Made by a program: the position numbers and the translations under genes. Below, one piece after another: positions 1 to 7,477 of a stretch of DNA of 9,257 nucleotides. The DNA comes from Candidatus Magasanikiibacteriota bacterium. Its GTDB lineage: Bacteria; Patescibacteriota; Patescibacteriia; Magasanikbacterales; UBA10003. A model generated the notes under the pieces. The model did no database searches and had not been told where the DNA came from. It saw only the letters and a list, made by a program, of their open reading frames with translations. Each line of letters begins with the position of its first letter. Position 1 is the first letter of the stretch. The stretch lies in assembly GCA_003514455.1 (NCBI GenBank), contig DOQH01000012.1:963-10219 (forward strand), in the 5' to 3' direction.

Positions 1-882
1 CACCTAACAAAAATAGTGAATTTTGATCATTTTCAAATTTTTAAAAATGCCACGGCATACACCGCGATTACATTTTTACAAAAAGAAAAAACTGATGGTT
101 TTCTATATACGGAAAATTTCAAAAATAATTGCAGAGATCTCGAATTCAAAAAAATATCTGCGCAACATATGCGATTGGAACGTTGGGAATTTTTTGATAA
201 AAAATATTTGGATAAAATAGTAAAATTAAACAAAAAATACTCCACTTTGCAAGATGTGGCGGAAATCCACTACGGAATCGCCACCCTCAAAGATGATCTA
301 TATATTTTTACGCCAGACAAAAGTGATGGTCAGTATCATTATTTTGGTGAATTTAAAATTGAAACAAATTTGTGCGTTCCGATAATCAAAGCATCTACCT
401 ATAAGGGTGCGAATCAAAATTTGTTTTTAATTTTTCCGTATAAAAACGAAAAAGTAATACCGCACAATATCTTTAAGAAAAATTATCCCGAAGCATATAA
501 ATATTTTTTGCGCCATAAGGATGATTTGTCCATGAGAGATAAGGGCGGTGGAAAAAATTATGAAGAATTCTACGCTTTCGGACGAAATCAAGGGCTAAAA
601 ACCAGTTTTGGCAAGAAAATCATAACGAGCACGATGAATATCGTCCCTCGTTTTTATGTGGTAAATGACGAAAAGGCAAGCTTTTATGCCGGATATTGTA
701 TTAAACCCAAAAAAGATACAGATCTCTATGAATTATGCGATGCTTTAAATTCTGACTTAATGAAAGAGCACATCAGTTTTGTCTCAAAGAGCTATCGTGG
801 CGGTTATAAGTCATACGCCAAGAGTTTTTTGAAGGATTTTGTGCACCCCTACTTTTTTAAAACACAGCCAGCCTTATTTTAA
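1..882 (+). CDS. Type II N6-adenine DNA methyltransferase, C-terminal part (TaqI/Eco57I-like), 5' truncated by window
   Basis: The frame is open from base 1, with no stop before the GTG at 16, so this is the tail (293 codons) of a larger gene and not a complete protein. The first residues, with FDHFQIFKNATAYT, resemble the strand that closes the methyltransferase domain in Eco57I/TaqI-type enzymes. The segment LQDVAEIHYGIATLKDDLYIF (residues about 83-103 of the fragment) matches the start of a TaqI-like target-recognition domain (pattern V..I..GI.T..D..YI). The end, with GGYKSYAKSFLKDF, is typical of the C-terminus of this family. The SAM-binding and NPPY catalytic motifs would lie upstream, outside the window. 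A probable restriction enzyme gene starts 11 bases downstream. The enzyme would methylate adenine in the host recognition site. The family is fairly sure; the site specificity cannot be read. Confidence 0.8.
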   Translation, partial: HLTKIVNFDHFQIFKNATAYTAITFLQKEKTDGFLYTENFKNNCRDLEFKKISAQHMRLERWEFFDKKYLDKIVKLNKKYSTLQDVAEIHYGIATLKDDLYIFTPDKSDGQYHYFGEFKIETNLCVPIIKASTYKGANQNLFLIFPYKNEKVIPHNIFKKNYPEAYKYFLRHKDDLSMRDKGGGKNYEEFYAFGRNQGLKTSFGKKIITSTMNIVPRFYVVNDEKASFYAGYCIKPKKDTDLYELCDALNSDLMKEHISFVSKSYRGGYKSYAKSFLKDFVHPYFFKTQPALF

Positions 883-893
883 TTAAACATGGT

Positions 894-1607
894 ATGAACA
901 ATCAGCAATTTTTGCAGACAGTAAAAAAATCTTTCATTAAATTTTTGAGAACTCATTCACGAAGTAATAAGAAATTAATTGTACTTCACGGTGCGATAGC
1001 GGATGATATTAAAAATAAATTAGGGCGAGAATATGGAGTTAAATCACTTGGCCTGGGGAGTGGAAAAGAAGGACAATTGGCCGGTAGATACATGGAGAAA
1101 ATCGTTGATATCTTAATTTCAAAAAACGAAAAAAACATCGCGGGAATCGGAATAAAGTTTGTAATGAATAATTATTCTCAAAATTCTAACAACTATTTTG
1201 AAAATATGTTGGGCGAAACCGCCAATATTAGAACAAACAATAAAGAGTACTTTCAAGTCTTGATCCTGCCGGAAGAAATGCCCTATTATAACAAAGCCGG
1301 TAAAATAACAAAATGGGAAAAGATCACCAGTCACAATATTGATAAATACATCGCGTTATCTAGAGATAATACAGAAAGATATTTGCATACACCAATTAAA
1401 ACATTGTTGCTAATTATCAAATTTCCGGAATGTGACCATAAAGCAGTAACCACAAAGTTGAGATATAAAAAATATTACTTAAATCAAACTCAGGATGCCC
1501 CCGTGCGAATCTCTACTGGCATATCAGGATTTTTTGGCAATGCGATAATTTTAAACGATTACGAATTGTTTATTAAAAAAATTGTCCATTATCTTAAAAG
1601 CATTTAA
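894..1607 (+). CDS. Probable type II restriction endonuclease
   Basis: A 237-residue soluble protein with no signal peptide or membrane segment, starting 11 bases after the methyltransferase stop. I cannot place it in a named family with certainty. The restriction-enzyme call rests on this position and on composition. A conserved-looking core lies at residues 64-112: E68 and D72, then GIGIKF (K88), then NNYSQNSNNYFENMLGETANI. This layout (acidic residue, beta strand, Lys, then an Asn/Glu-rich helix) fits an orthodox PD-(D/E)XK type II enzyme. However, the usual acidic residue two before the Lys is Gly86, so the active site would be a variant. ATG 894 is used because ATG 889 meets a TGA after two codons; neither start has a Shine-Dalgarno. 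If it is active, the upstream methyltransferase would protect the host. Confidence 0.6.
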   Translation: MNNQQFLQTVKKSFIKFLRTHSRSNKKLIVLHGAIADDIKNKLGREYGVKSLGLGSGKEGQLAGRYMEKIVDILISKNEKNIAGIGIKFVMNNYSQNSNNYFENMLGETANIRTNNKEYFQVLILPEEMPYYNKAGKITKWEKITSHNIDKYIALSRDNTERYLHTPIKTLLLIIKFPECDHKAVTTKLRYKKYYLNQTQDAPVRISTGISGFFGNAIILNDYELFIKKIVHYLKSI

Positions 1608-1625
1608 CAAGGATTCGTAATTTTC

Positions 1626-2834
1626 ATGATCCAAGATATCAAAAAACAATTTCCTTTTCTCTCTCAAGAAAAAAATGGCCAACCGTTGGTGTATTTTGAC
1701 AATGCCTGCATGACACCGTGCCCTTTGCCGGTGTTGGAGGCCGTGGATAAATATAATCGCGAGTTTTTTAGTTGCGGCGGCAGGAGCAACACTCATTTTG
1801 GCAGACAAATTGACAACAAAGTGGCCGAGACGCGGGAGTTAGTAGCCAAATTCATTGGAGCCGGCACTCCGCAGGAAATAATTTTTACTAAAAACACCAC
1901 CGAAGGAATTAATTTGGTGGCGCGCGGGTTGAATTTACAGGCCGGAGAAAGGGTTTTAGTCAGCGATCGCGAACATAATTCCGATTTGATTGTTTGGCAA
2001 GTGTTGCAAAAAGAGCGCGGAATTGAATTGGTGATTTTGCCATCAAAAAGCGACGAAACATTTGATTTGGCCGGTTTGGAAACGGAATTGCAAAAAGGGA
2101 TTAAACTTGTTTCAGTGGTGTATTCTTCCAATTTGGACGGATACACTTTGCCGGTTGAGGAAATTGTAAAAATGGCGCGTAAATATGACGCGCTCGTGAT
2201 GTTGGATGGGGCGCAAGCAGTGCCGCATCACGCGGTTAATGTAAAAAAATTGGGAGTGGATTTTTTAGCTTTTTCCGGCCACAAAATGATGGCGCCTTCA
2301 GGCACCGGCGTATTGTACGGCCGCTTGGCGCGTTTGGAAAAATTATCACCTTTGCTGTCGGGCGGGCATTCGGTAAAAGACAGCCATTATGATAATTATG
2401 AGGCCGAAGATATTCCGGCGCGTTTTGAAGCCGGACTACAAAATTACGGCGGCATTATTGGATTGGGCGAAGCCATAAAATTCATCAAGCAAGTTGGTTT
2501 TGATTTTATTGTCAAGCAAGAGTTTGAATTAAACTATTTTATCACCCGAGAATTAAAACAAATTGGCGGAATAAGTTTTGTGGGAGCGGATGACCCGAAA
2601 TCGCGCGGCGGAATTGTTAATTTTTATCATGAAAAAATGGACAGTCACCAGTTAAGTATTTTTTTGGATGAATCAGCCAATATACTCACCCGTTCTGGTC
2701 GGCATTGCGTTCATTCTTGGTACAACAGCCGCGGCGTGAAGGACTCCATCCGTGTTTCATCATATTTTTATAATACCATTGACGAAGCGGAAAAATTAAT
2801 TTCCGCTCTTAAAAAAATTCTTGGTTTGGTGTAA
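1626..2834 (+). CDS. sufS: SufS-like cysteine desulfurase (class V aminotransferase fold)
   Basis: A PLP enzyme that removes sulfur from cysteine as a protein-bound persulfide, probably for Fe-S cluster or thio-modification pathways in the cytoplasm. At 402 residues it is close to the usual SufS length (about 406). The active-site series is in order and at nearly the E. coli SufS positions: His117 (REHNSD), Asp194 and Gln197 (LDGAQ), the PLP lysine Lys220 (SGHKM) and the persulfide cysteine Cys361 (SGRHC). The N-terminal block reads YFDNACMTPCP where SufS has YLDSAA, so it is a divergent subgroup, and the extra Cys28 and Cys32 near the substrate end are unusual. No SufBCD or SufE gene is adjacent. 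An AAGGA at 1609-1613 lies 12 bases upstream of the ATG, which is rather far for a Shine-Dalgarno. It could be another class V aminotransferase, but Cys361 favours a desulfurase. Confidence 0.82.
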   Translation: MIQDIKKQFPFLSQEKNGQPLVYFDNACMTPCPLPVLEAVDKYNREFFSCGGRSNTHFGRQIDNKVAETRELVAKFIGAGTPQEIIFTKNTTEGINLVARGLNLQAGERVLVSDREHNSDLIVWQVLQKERGIELVILPSKSDETFDLAGLETELQKGIKLVSVVYSSNLDGYTLPVEEIVKMARKYDALVMLDGAQAVPHHAVNVKKLGVDFLAFSGHKMMAPSGTGVLYGRLARLEKLSPLLSGGHSVKDSHYDNYEAEDIPARFEAGLQNYGGIIGLGEAIKFIKQVGFDFIVKQEFELNYFITRELKQIGGISFVGADDPKSRGGIVNFYHEKMDSHQLSIFLDESANILTRSGRHCVHSWYNSRGVKDSIRVSSYFYNTIDEAEKLISALKKILGLV

Positions 2835-2846
2835 AATATCAATTAT

Positions 2847-3242
2847 ATGATTTGTTTAGCCGCGTTTATCGTTTTCGCTATTTTTGGAATTTTTTCAGCC
2901 ACGCACCGCCGTTTGGCCAAAGAGGCCTTTTGGTGCGTTTTGCGCCGCGTTACTTTCAAGCCGTGCCAAGCCAGCATTGGCGAAATTTTAAAAGGCAAAA
3001 TTGTGGGCTGGCTTTTGCGCCGCCAGAGTCGCTGGGCCGGTTGGGTGCACAGATATTTTGAGGTTTTTTCCTGGATTTTTGTGGCGATCACTTTGATTTC
3101 CACTTTTTACACCATTAAAGGCGCCTATTATTACGCTCGTTATGGAACTTGCAACCCCGAGCATCCGGAGCAATGCTTAATCAGCACGCAGGCGGCTTTG
3201 GAAAAAGGAATAAAAAATCCATATTATTGTAATGATAAATAA
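2847..3242 (+). CDS. Small two-helix membrane protein with C-terminal cysteine pair, unknown function
   Basis: I do not recognise this 131-residue protein. It starts with a hydrophobic helix (residues about 2-18, ICLAAFIVFAIFGIF). A strongly basic, Trp-rich middle follows (about 20-68, many Arg/Lys). The second hydrophobic helix is at about 70-92, and the tail carries the cysteines of CNPEHPEQC (Cys102, Cys110) and Cys128. By the positive-inside rule the basic middle should be cytoplasmic, which puts both ends outside, so the tail cysteines could form a disulfide or bind a metal. The gene lies 12 bases after the cysteine desulfurase and 6 before pgk, so it is probably co-transcribed. A sulfur link to its neighbour is possible but only inferred. 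There is no Shine-Dalgarno before ATG 2847. Confidence 0.72.
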   Translation: MICLAAFIVFAIFGIFSATHRRLAKEAFWCVLRRVTFKPCQASIGEILKGKIVGWLLRRQSRWAGWVHRYFEVFSWIFVAITLISTFYTIKGAYYYARYGTCNPEHPEQCLISTQAALEKGIKNPYYCNDK

Positions 3243-3248
3243 TTAGGT

Positions 3249-4436
3249 ATGCATTCAATCAAACAAGCCAAAGATTTGACAGGAAAAAAGGTTTTGGTGC
3301 GAGTTGATTTTAATGTTCGCGTGAATAAAAATGGCGAGGTGGATGAAAACGAAGCGTTTAAAATTGAGGCGGTTTTGCCAACGATAAAATTTTTATTGGA
3401 AAAAAAGTCCAAGATAATTTTAATGTCTCATTTGGGACGGCCGCATGGCAAAGTTGCGCCGGAATTAAAATTGGACGCGGCGGCAGACCATCTTTCCAAA
3501 CTTTTGAAAAAGTTGGTGAAAAAAACATCCGGAGTTGTCGGCTTGGCAGTTGAAAAAGAAGTTGCCAAATTGAAAAATGGAGAAATTTTAATGTTGGAAA
3601 ATGTGCGATTTGAAACAGGCGAGGAAACCAACGACTCCAAGTTTGTGAAGGCCTTGGCGAAACTCGGAGATATTTTTGTAAATGACGCTTTTGGAGTGTG
3701 CCATCGCGCGGCCGCGTCGGTTTCGGGTATTGCTGAAGTTTTGCCGTCTTACGCGGGGTTTTTATTGGAGTCCGAAGTATCGGCTTTGGAAAAAGTAATG
3801 GAAAAGCCCAAAAAGCCGCTATTGGTGATAATGGGTGGGTTGAAATTTGAAACCAAATTGCCGGTGATTGCCAAATTATTGCTCAAGGCCGATAAAATTT
3901 TGCTTGGGGGCGGCTTAGCCAGCACTTGTTTCAAAGCTATGGGTTATGGCGTGGGGGATTCTATTGTTGATAATGAATATCTGCCGCTTGCCAAGAAAAT
4001 AGCAAAGAACAAAAAGATTTTACTGCCATTGGATTTGATTGTTGGAAGAAAAGAGGGCGGGTGCGCTTTTCATCATCTGCCTGTGCCGGCAAAACCGTGT
4101 GATTTGTTTGACGCGCCTTTGGCGATTTATGATATTGGGCCGGAGACAATTCAGACCTGGTCAAAATTAGTAAAAAAAGCAAACACTTTGATTTGGAACG
4201 GGCCTCTGGGGCATTTTGAACAGCCGCCGTATAATCACGGCACTATTAGTATGGCGCGGCTGATTGCAGCGCGTTCCAAAGGCCGAGCGTTTGGCGTGGT
4301 GGGTGGAGGCGAGACCATCGCGGCTCTGCGCCAGAGTAAGATGTCAGAATATATTGACCATGTGTCAACTGGCGGCGGAGCGATGTTGGAATTTTTGGCC
4401 GGGAAAAAATTGCCAGGGATCGAGGCGTTGAAATAA
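3249..4436 (+). CDS. pgk: Phosphoglycerate kinase
   Basis: Transfers phosphate from 1,3-bisphosphoglycerate to ADP, the first ATP-forming step of glycolysis, in the cytoplasm. Its 395 residues match the usual 390-400. The substrate side in the N-terminal domain shows VRVDFNV (Asp20, Asn22), SHLGRP (60-65), LENVRFETGEE (Arg120) and NDAFGVCHR (Arg153). The nucleotide side in the C-terminal domain shows MGGLK (Lys199), LGGGLA (219-224), WNGPLGHFE (317-324), GGGET (352-356) and STGGGA (373-378), followed by a usual C-terminus. All binding motifs are present, so it should be active. ATG 3249 is the natural family start; no clear Shine-Dalgarno precedes it. The last 15 bases, including the stop, recur at the end of the next gene. 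Confidence 0.97.
   Translation: MHSIKQAKDLTGKKVLVRVDFNVRVNKNGEVDENEAFKIEAVLPTIKFLLEKKSKIILMSHLGRPHGKVAPELKLDAAADHLSKLLKKLVKKTSGVVGLAVEKEVAKLKNGEILMLENVRFETGEETNDSKFVKALAKLGDIFVNDAFGVCHRAAASVSGIAEVLPSYAGFLLESEVSALEKVMEKPKKPLLVIMGGLKFETKLPVIAKLLLKADKILLGGGLASTCFKAMGYGVGDSIVDNEYLPLAKKIAKNKKILLPLDLIVGRKEGGCAFHHLPVPAKPCDLFDAPLAIYDIGPETIQTWSKLVKKANTLIWNGPLGHFEQPPYNHGTISMARLIAARSKGRAFGVVGGGETIAALRQSKMSEYIDHVSTGGGAMLEFLAGKKLPGIEALK
4422..4436 (+). repeat. 15-bp direct repeat, left copy (end of pgk)
   Basis: The bases gaggcgttgaaataa form the last codons and stop of pgk (Glu-Ala-Leu-Lys-stop). The identical 15 bases occur 856 bases downstream, at the end of the dinD-like gene. Both copies are followed by ttta, after one extra a in this copy. 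The pair exactly flanks the dinD-like gene. Confidence 0.75.
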
Positions 4437-4440
4437 ATTT

Positions 4441-5292
4441 ATGACAGAGCCGCAAAATCAGAATTATCATATTGCTTTATTCAAAGGCAAAACGATCAGA
4501 AAAACCATTTTTAATAAAGAATGGTGGTTTTCAATTTTGGATATTATTGGTGTTTTGACTGATAGTCCACAACCAAAAACTTATTGGGCTAAAATGAAAG
4601 AAAGAGACAGAGAAATGTCCCAACCGTTCCCATTTTGGGAACAGTTGAAAATGCAAGCTGAAGATGAAAAAATGAGAGAAACCGACTGCGCCAACACCGA
4701 AGGTCTTTTTCGTATTATTCAATCAATTCCATCGCCTAAAGCCGAGCCATTAAAACGTTGGCTGGCAAAAGTCGGCTATGAGCGAGTACAAGAAATTGAA
4801 AATCCGGAATTGGCGACAAAAAGAACAAGGTTACTTTATAAACTCAAGGGCTACCCCGATGATTGGATTGAAAAAAGAATGCGTGGTATCGCTGTTCGTG
4901 AGGAATTGACAGATGAATGGCAGAAAAGAGGAGCGCAAGAGCAAAAAGATTATGAAATTTTAACTGCAGAAATATCCAAAGCCACTTTTGGCATTACACC
5001 GTCGGAGTATAAAAAAGTTAAAGGGTTAAAGAGACAAAATTTGCGCGACCACATGGACGATTTTGAATTGATTTTGACAATGCTAGGAGAAAGAACAACA
5101 ACTGAAATACATCGGACAAAAGATTCTCATGGTTTACCTCGGCTTAAAGACGATGCTAGAGTTGGCGGACAGATTGCCGGCACGGCCAGAAAGCAAATTG
5201 AAAGAAAAATTGGACGGTCAGTGGTGTCAGAAAATAATTTTTTGCAGAATAAAAATAGAAAAAAATTGACAGAAATTGAGGCGTTGAAATAA
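4441..5292 (+). CDS. dinD: DinD/BRO-family protein (DNA-damage-inducible protein D-like)
   Basis: The protein has 283 residues. Residues about 8-118 look like a BRO N-terminal domain, from FKGKTIRKTIFNKEWWFSI to LKRWLAKVGYERVQEIENPE. Residues about 130-265 match the DinD-type C-terminal part: LKGYPDDWIEKRMRGI, TDEW..RG, LTAEISKATFGITPSEYK, LRDHMDDFELILTMLGE, GGQIAGTARKQIE. E. coli DinD has a similar length (274) and inhibits RecA filament functions; BRO domains are also common in phage antirepressors. Whether this copy answers DNA damage cannot be seen, and no LexA-type operator is obvious. It starts 4 bases after pgk, with no Shine-Dalgarno, so it depends on the pgk transcript. Its last codons and stop repeat those of pgk, which hints at insertion into the operon. 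Family sure, function less so. Confidence 0.85.
   Translation: MTEPQNQNYHIALFKGKTIRKTIFNKEWWFSILDIIGVLTDSPQPKTYWAKMKERDREMSQPFPFWEQLKMQAEDEKMRETDCANTEGLFRIIQSIPSPKAEPLKRWLAKVGYERVQEIENPELATKRTRLLYKLKGYPDDWIEKRMRGIAVREELTDEWQKRGAQEQKDYEILTAEISKATFGITPSEYKKVKGLKRQNLRDHMDDFELILTMLGERTTTEIHRTKDSHGLPRLKDDARVGGQIAGTARKQIERKIGRSVVSENNFLQNKNRKKLTEIEALK
5278..5292 (+). repeat. 15-bp direct repeat, right copy (end of dinD-like gene)
   Basis: Second copy of gaggcgttgaaataa, here forming the C-terminal Glu-Ala-Leu-Lys and stop of the dinD-like gene. Identity spans the codons and the stop, then continues as ttta with a one-base offset. An 11-base core (gaggcgttgaa) also occurs inside eno at 6779-6789, where it again encodes Glu-Ala-Leu-Lys. 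Part of the match may therefore reflect local codon preference. Confidence 0.7.
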
Positions 5293-5318
5293 TTTATTAA
5301 AATATTAATTTTAATCAT

Positions 5319-6122
5319 ATGTGTGAATGCAATACCAACGGCAAGGGCGAGGGTTGCTCCTGCCACGGCCATAATTTCGGCCACATCTTTATTAAAGTTC
5401 TAGCAGGTATTTTATTGGCGTATCTGATTGTCTATGTGGGAACTCTGGCGCGTAACAATGTTAAGAAATTCAATTTTATCGGCAAAGCCGAGCGGATGCA
5501 AAACACCATTTCCGTGAGCGGCGAGGGCAAAGTAACCGGCACCCCGAATATCGCCATGACGGAAATTGGCCTCTTGACGGAAAAAGCCGATGTGGCTTCG
5601 GCGCAAAAAGAAAATTCCGAAAAAATGAACAAATTAATCAGCGAAGTGAAGAAATTAGGCATTAAAGATGAGGATATCCAAACCACGCAATATTCCATTT
5701 ATCCAAAATATGATTACACCGAGGGCAGGAGTATTTTGAGCGGCTATACGGTGCAACAAAGCGTGACTGTGAAGATTCGCGATTTGACGAAAATCAATAT
5801 GGTCTTGGCCAAAGTCGGTGAAGTGGGCGCCAATCAAGTGAGCAGTTTGAGTTTTACAATTGATGACAAAGAGGCATTGCGGGCGGGCGCGCGCGAATTG
5901 GCACTGAAAAATGTGCAGGAAAAAGCTGTGGCTTTGGCGCGGGCATTGGGAGTGCGTTTGGTGCGAGTGGTGTCTTTTAATGAATCAACGCTCGGAGACA
6001 TTGGAATCATGAAGGGTTATCCAGCTTATGCCGAAGGACTTGGCGGAGGCGGAGCGCCGGATATTCAAACCGGCAGTTTGGATATTAAAGTAAGCGCGAA
6101 TGTGGTGTACGAGATTGAATAA
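5319..6122 (+). CDS. Membrane-anchored SIMPL-domain (YggE/DUF541) protein
   Basis: A 267-residue protein with one membrane helix at about 22-44 (HIFIKVLAGILLAYLIVYVG) and a SIMPL (DUF541) domain from about 62 to the end. The domain starts NTISVSGEGKVTGTPNIA, has KKLGIKDEDIQTTQYSIYPKYDY in the middle and GYTVQQSVTVKIRDL after it, and ends with ALARALGVRL..VVSFNES and DIKVSANVVYEIE, all typical of the family. Characterised members (YggE) are linked to oxidative stress; the biochemical role is unclear. Before the helix is a short Cys/His-rich tail (Cys2, Cys4, Cys13, Cys15, His16, His18, His22), which would be cytoplasmic if the domain is outside. The gene lies 26 AT-rich bases after the dinD-like stop and 5 before eno. 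There is no Shine-Dalgarno. Confidence 0.9.
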   Translation: MCECNTNGKGEGCSCHGHNFGHIFIKVLAGILLAYLIVYVGTLARNNVKKFNFIGKAERMQNTISVSGEGKVTGTPNIAMTEIGLLTEKADVASAQKENSEKMNKLISEVKKLGIKDEDIQTTQYSIYPKYDYTEGRSILSGYTVQQSVTVKIRDLTKINMVLAKVGEVGANQVSSLSFTIDDKEALRAGARELALKNVQEKAVALARALGVRLVRVVSFNESTLGDIGIMKGYPAYAEGLGGGGAPDIQTGSLDIKVSANVVYEIE

Positions 6123-6127
6123 TTTTT

Positions 6128-7363
6128 ATGAAAATAAAACAAATTCAGGCGAGAGAAATTTTGGACTCGCGCGGCAATCCCACAATACGGACGCGGGTGG
6201 TTTTGGATTCTGGCGCGCTGGGCGAAGCATCTGTGCCTTCAGGCGCGTCCACGGGAAGCCACGAGGCCTTGGAATTGCGCGATGGCGGGAAAAGATATGA
6301 CGGTCTTGGAGTGTTAAAGGCGGTGAAAAATGTGAATGGCGAGATTGCGAAATTATTAATGGGAATGGATTGCGCCAAGCAAGCGGAGATTGATAAAAAA
6401 ATGATGGAGGCAGACGGCACGGATAATAAATCGCGTTTTGGCGCCAATGCCATTTTGAGTGTTTCAATGGCTTGCGCGCGAGCCGCGGCCGCAGCCAAAC
6501 AAAAGCCGCTTTATGAATATCTGTGTTCGGTTTTTTCTTTTTCTTGCGAATTTTTTTTACCGATTCCAGTGATGAATGTTTTAAATGGCGGCAAACACGC
6601 GGACAGCGGCATGGAAGTGCAGGAATTTATGATTGTGCCTTTGCAGAAAACAATGGTTGAGCGGGTGCGGGCCGGTGCGGAGATTTTTTACACTTTAAAA
6701 TTATTATTGCAAAAACAGGGATTTTCTACTGGCGTTGGGGATGAAGGCGGGTTCGCGCCAAGATTGAAAAATAATGAAGAGGCGTTGAAGTGTTTAGTGT
6801 CGGCGATTAAATCAGCCGGATACGCGCCGGGGAAAGAAATTGCTTTGGCGATTGACGCGGCCGCTTCGGAATTTTTTGCCAATGGAAAATATAATTTTGA
6901 AGGCAAGAAATTATCAGCCGAGGAATTATCAAAAATTTATTTGAGTTGGGTAAAAAAATATCCGTTAATTTCAATTGAGGACCCGTTTGCCGAGGATGAT
7001 TGGGAGGCGTGGGTCTATTTCAACGCGGCCGGCGTCAGTAAAAAAACTATGATTGTCGGCGATGATTTGTTTGTTACTAATGTTGAAAGGTTGAAAAAGG
7101 GCGTAAAGCTAGGCGCGGCTAATGCCATCTTGATTAAATTAAACCAAATTGGCACTTTGACTGAAACGATTGAAGCAATTAAGTTGGCGCGAAAAAATAA
7201 TTACAAAGTGGTGATTTCGCATCGTTCCGGCGAGACCGCGGACACTTTTATTGCTGATTTGGCTGTAGCTGTGGGCGCGGATTTTATTAAAACCGGCTCT
7301 TTATCACGGTCAGAACGGGTGGAGAAGTATAATCGGCTAATGGAGATAGAACAGGAAATTTGA
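6128..7363 (+). CDS. eno: Enolase
   Basis: Converts 2-phosphoglycerate to phosphoenolpyruvate in the cytoplasm. At 411 residues it is slightly shorter than the usual 430. The catalytic set is complete: ILDSRGNPT (11-19), SGASTG with Ser41, NGGKHAD (153-159), QEFMIVP with Glu166, the general acid/base Glu206 in GDEGGFAP, the metal ligands Asp243, Glu284 (IEDPF) and Asp312 (GDD), the catalytic Lys337 in LIKLNQIGT, HRSGE (365-369), and Lys388 in KTGSLSRSERVEKYN. ATG 6128 begins the standard MKIKQIQAREILDSRG start and lies 5 bases after the SIMPL stop, so the two are co-transcribed. It has no Shine-Dalgarno. It ends in TGA, which shows that TGA is a stop here. A strong terminator hairpin follows 37 bases later. 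Confidence 0.97.
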   Translation: MKIKQIQAREILDSRGNPTIRTRVVLDSGALGEASVPSGASTGSHEALELRDGGKRYDGLGVLKAVKNVNGEIAKLLMGMDCAKQAEIDKKMMEADGTDNKSRFGANAILSVSMACARAAAAAKQKPLYEYLCSVFSFSCEFFLPIPVMNVLNGGKHADSGMEVQEFMIVPLQKTMVERVRAGAEIFYTLKLLLQKQGFSTGVGDEGGFAPRLKNNEEALKCLVSAIKSAGYAPGKEIALAIDAAASEFFANGKYNFEGKKLSAEELSKIYLSWVKKYPLISIEDPFAEDDWEAWVYFNAAGVSKKTMIVGDDLFVTNVERLKKGVKLGAANAILIKLNQIGTLTETIEAIKLARKNNYKVVISHRSGETADTFIADLAVAVGADFIKTGSLSRSERVEKYNRLMEIEQEI

Positions 7364-7400
7364 TTTTGGCTAATTTTAGCTTAAAATTGAGATTTTTAGG

Positions 7401-7429
7401 AAAATACCTCTTGACAAAGAGGTATTTTT
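7401..7429 (+). terminator. Intrinsic terminator of the sufS-eno block
   Basis: A perfect 12-base-pair stem (7401-7412 with 7417-7428), loop GACA (7413-7416). The stem opens with an A-run and ends in a T-run (7425-7429), so the T-tract is partly in the stem. It lies 37 bases after the eno stop. The loop and the top of the stem are also the -35 box of the next promoter. Confidence 0.82.
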
Positions 7430-7439
7430 GTGGTATACT
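7411..7439 (+). promoter_or_regulatory. Strong sigma70-type extended -10 promoter
   Basis: TTGACA at 7411-7416 (6 of 6 consensus), a spacer of exactly 17 bases, and TATACT at 7434-7439 (5 of 6). The TGG at 7431-7433 supplies the TGn of an extended -10. Predicted start is about 7446. No gene on the + strand with a known function follows for 950 bases, so this promoter belongs to the unknown transcript. Confidence 0.88.
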
Positions 7440-7477
7440 GGTTGGTTGATTTGTGCTAGTTTTGCGCGAATTGACAA

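Noticed and set aside
5284..5312. A possible promoter (TTGAAA and an AT-rich -10) before the SIMPL gene.
   Set aside because: With a 17-base spacer the -10 matches only 3 of 6, and AT-rich gaps give such matches by chance.
7372..7390. An AT-only inverted repeat (AATTTT/AAAATT) just after eno.
   Set aside because: Six weak pairs are easily found by chance. The real terminator is the 12-pair stem at 7401-7428.
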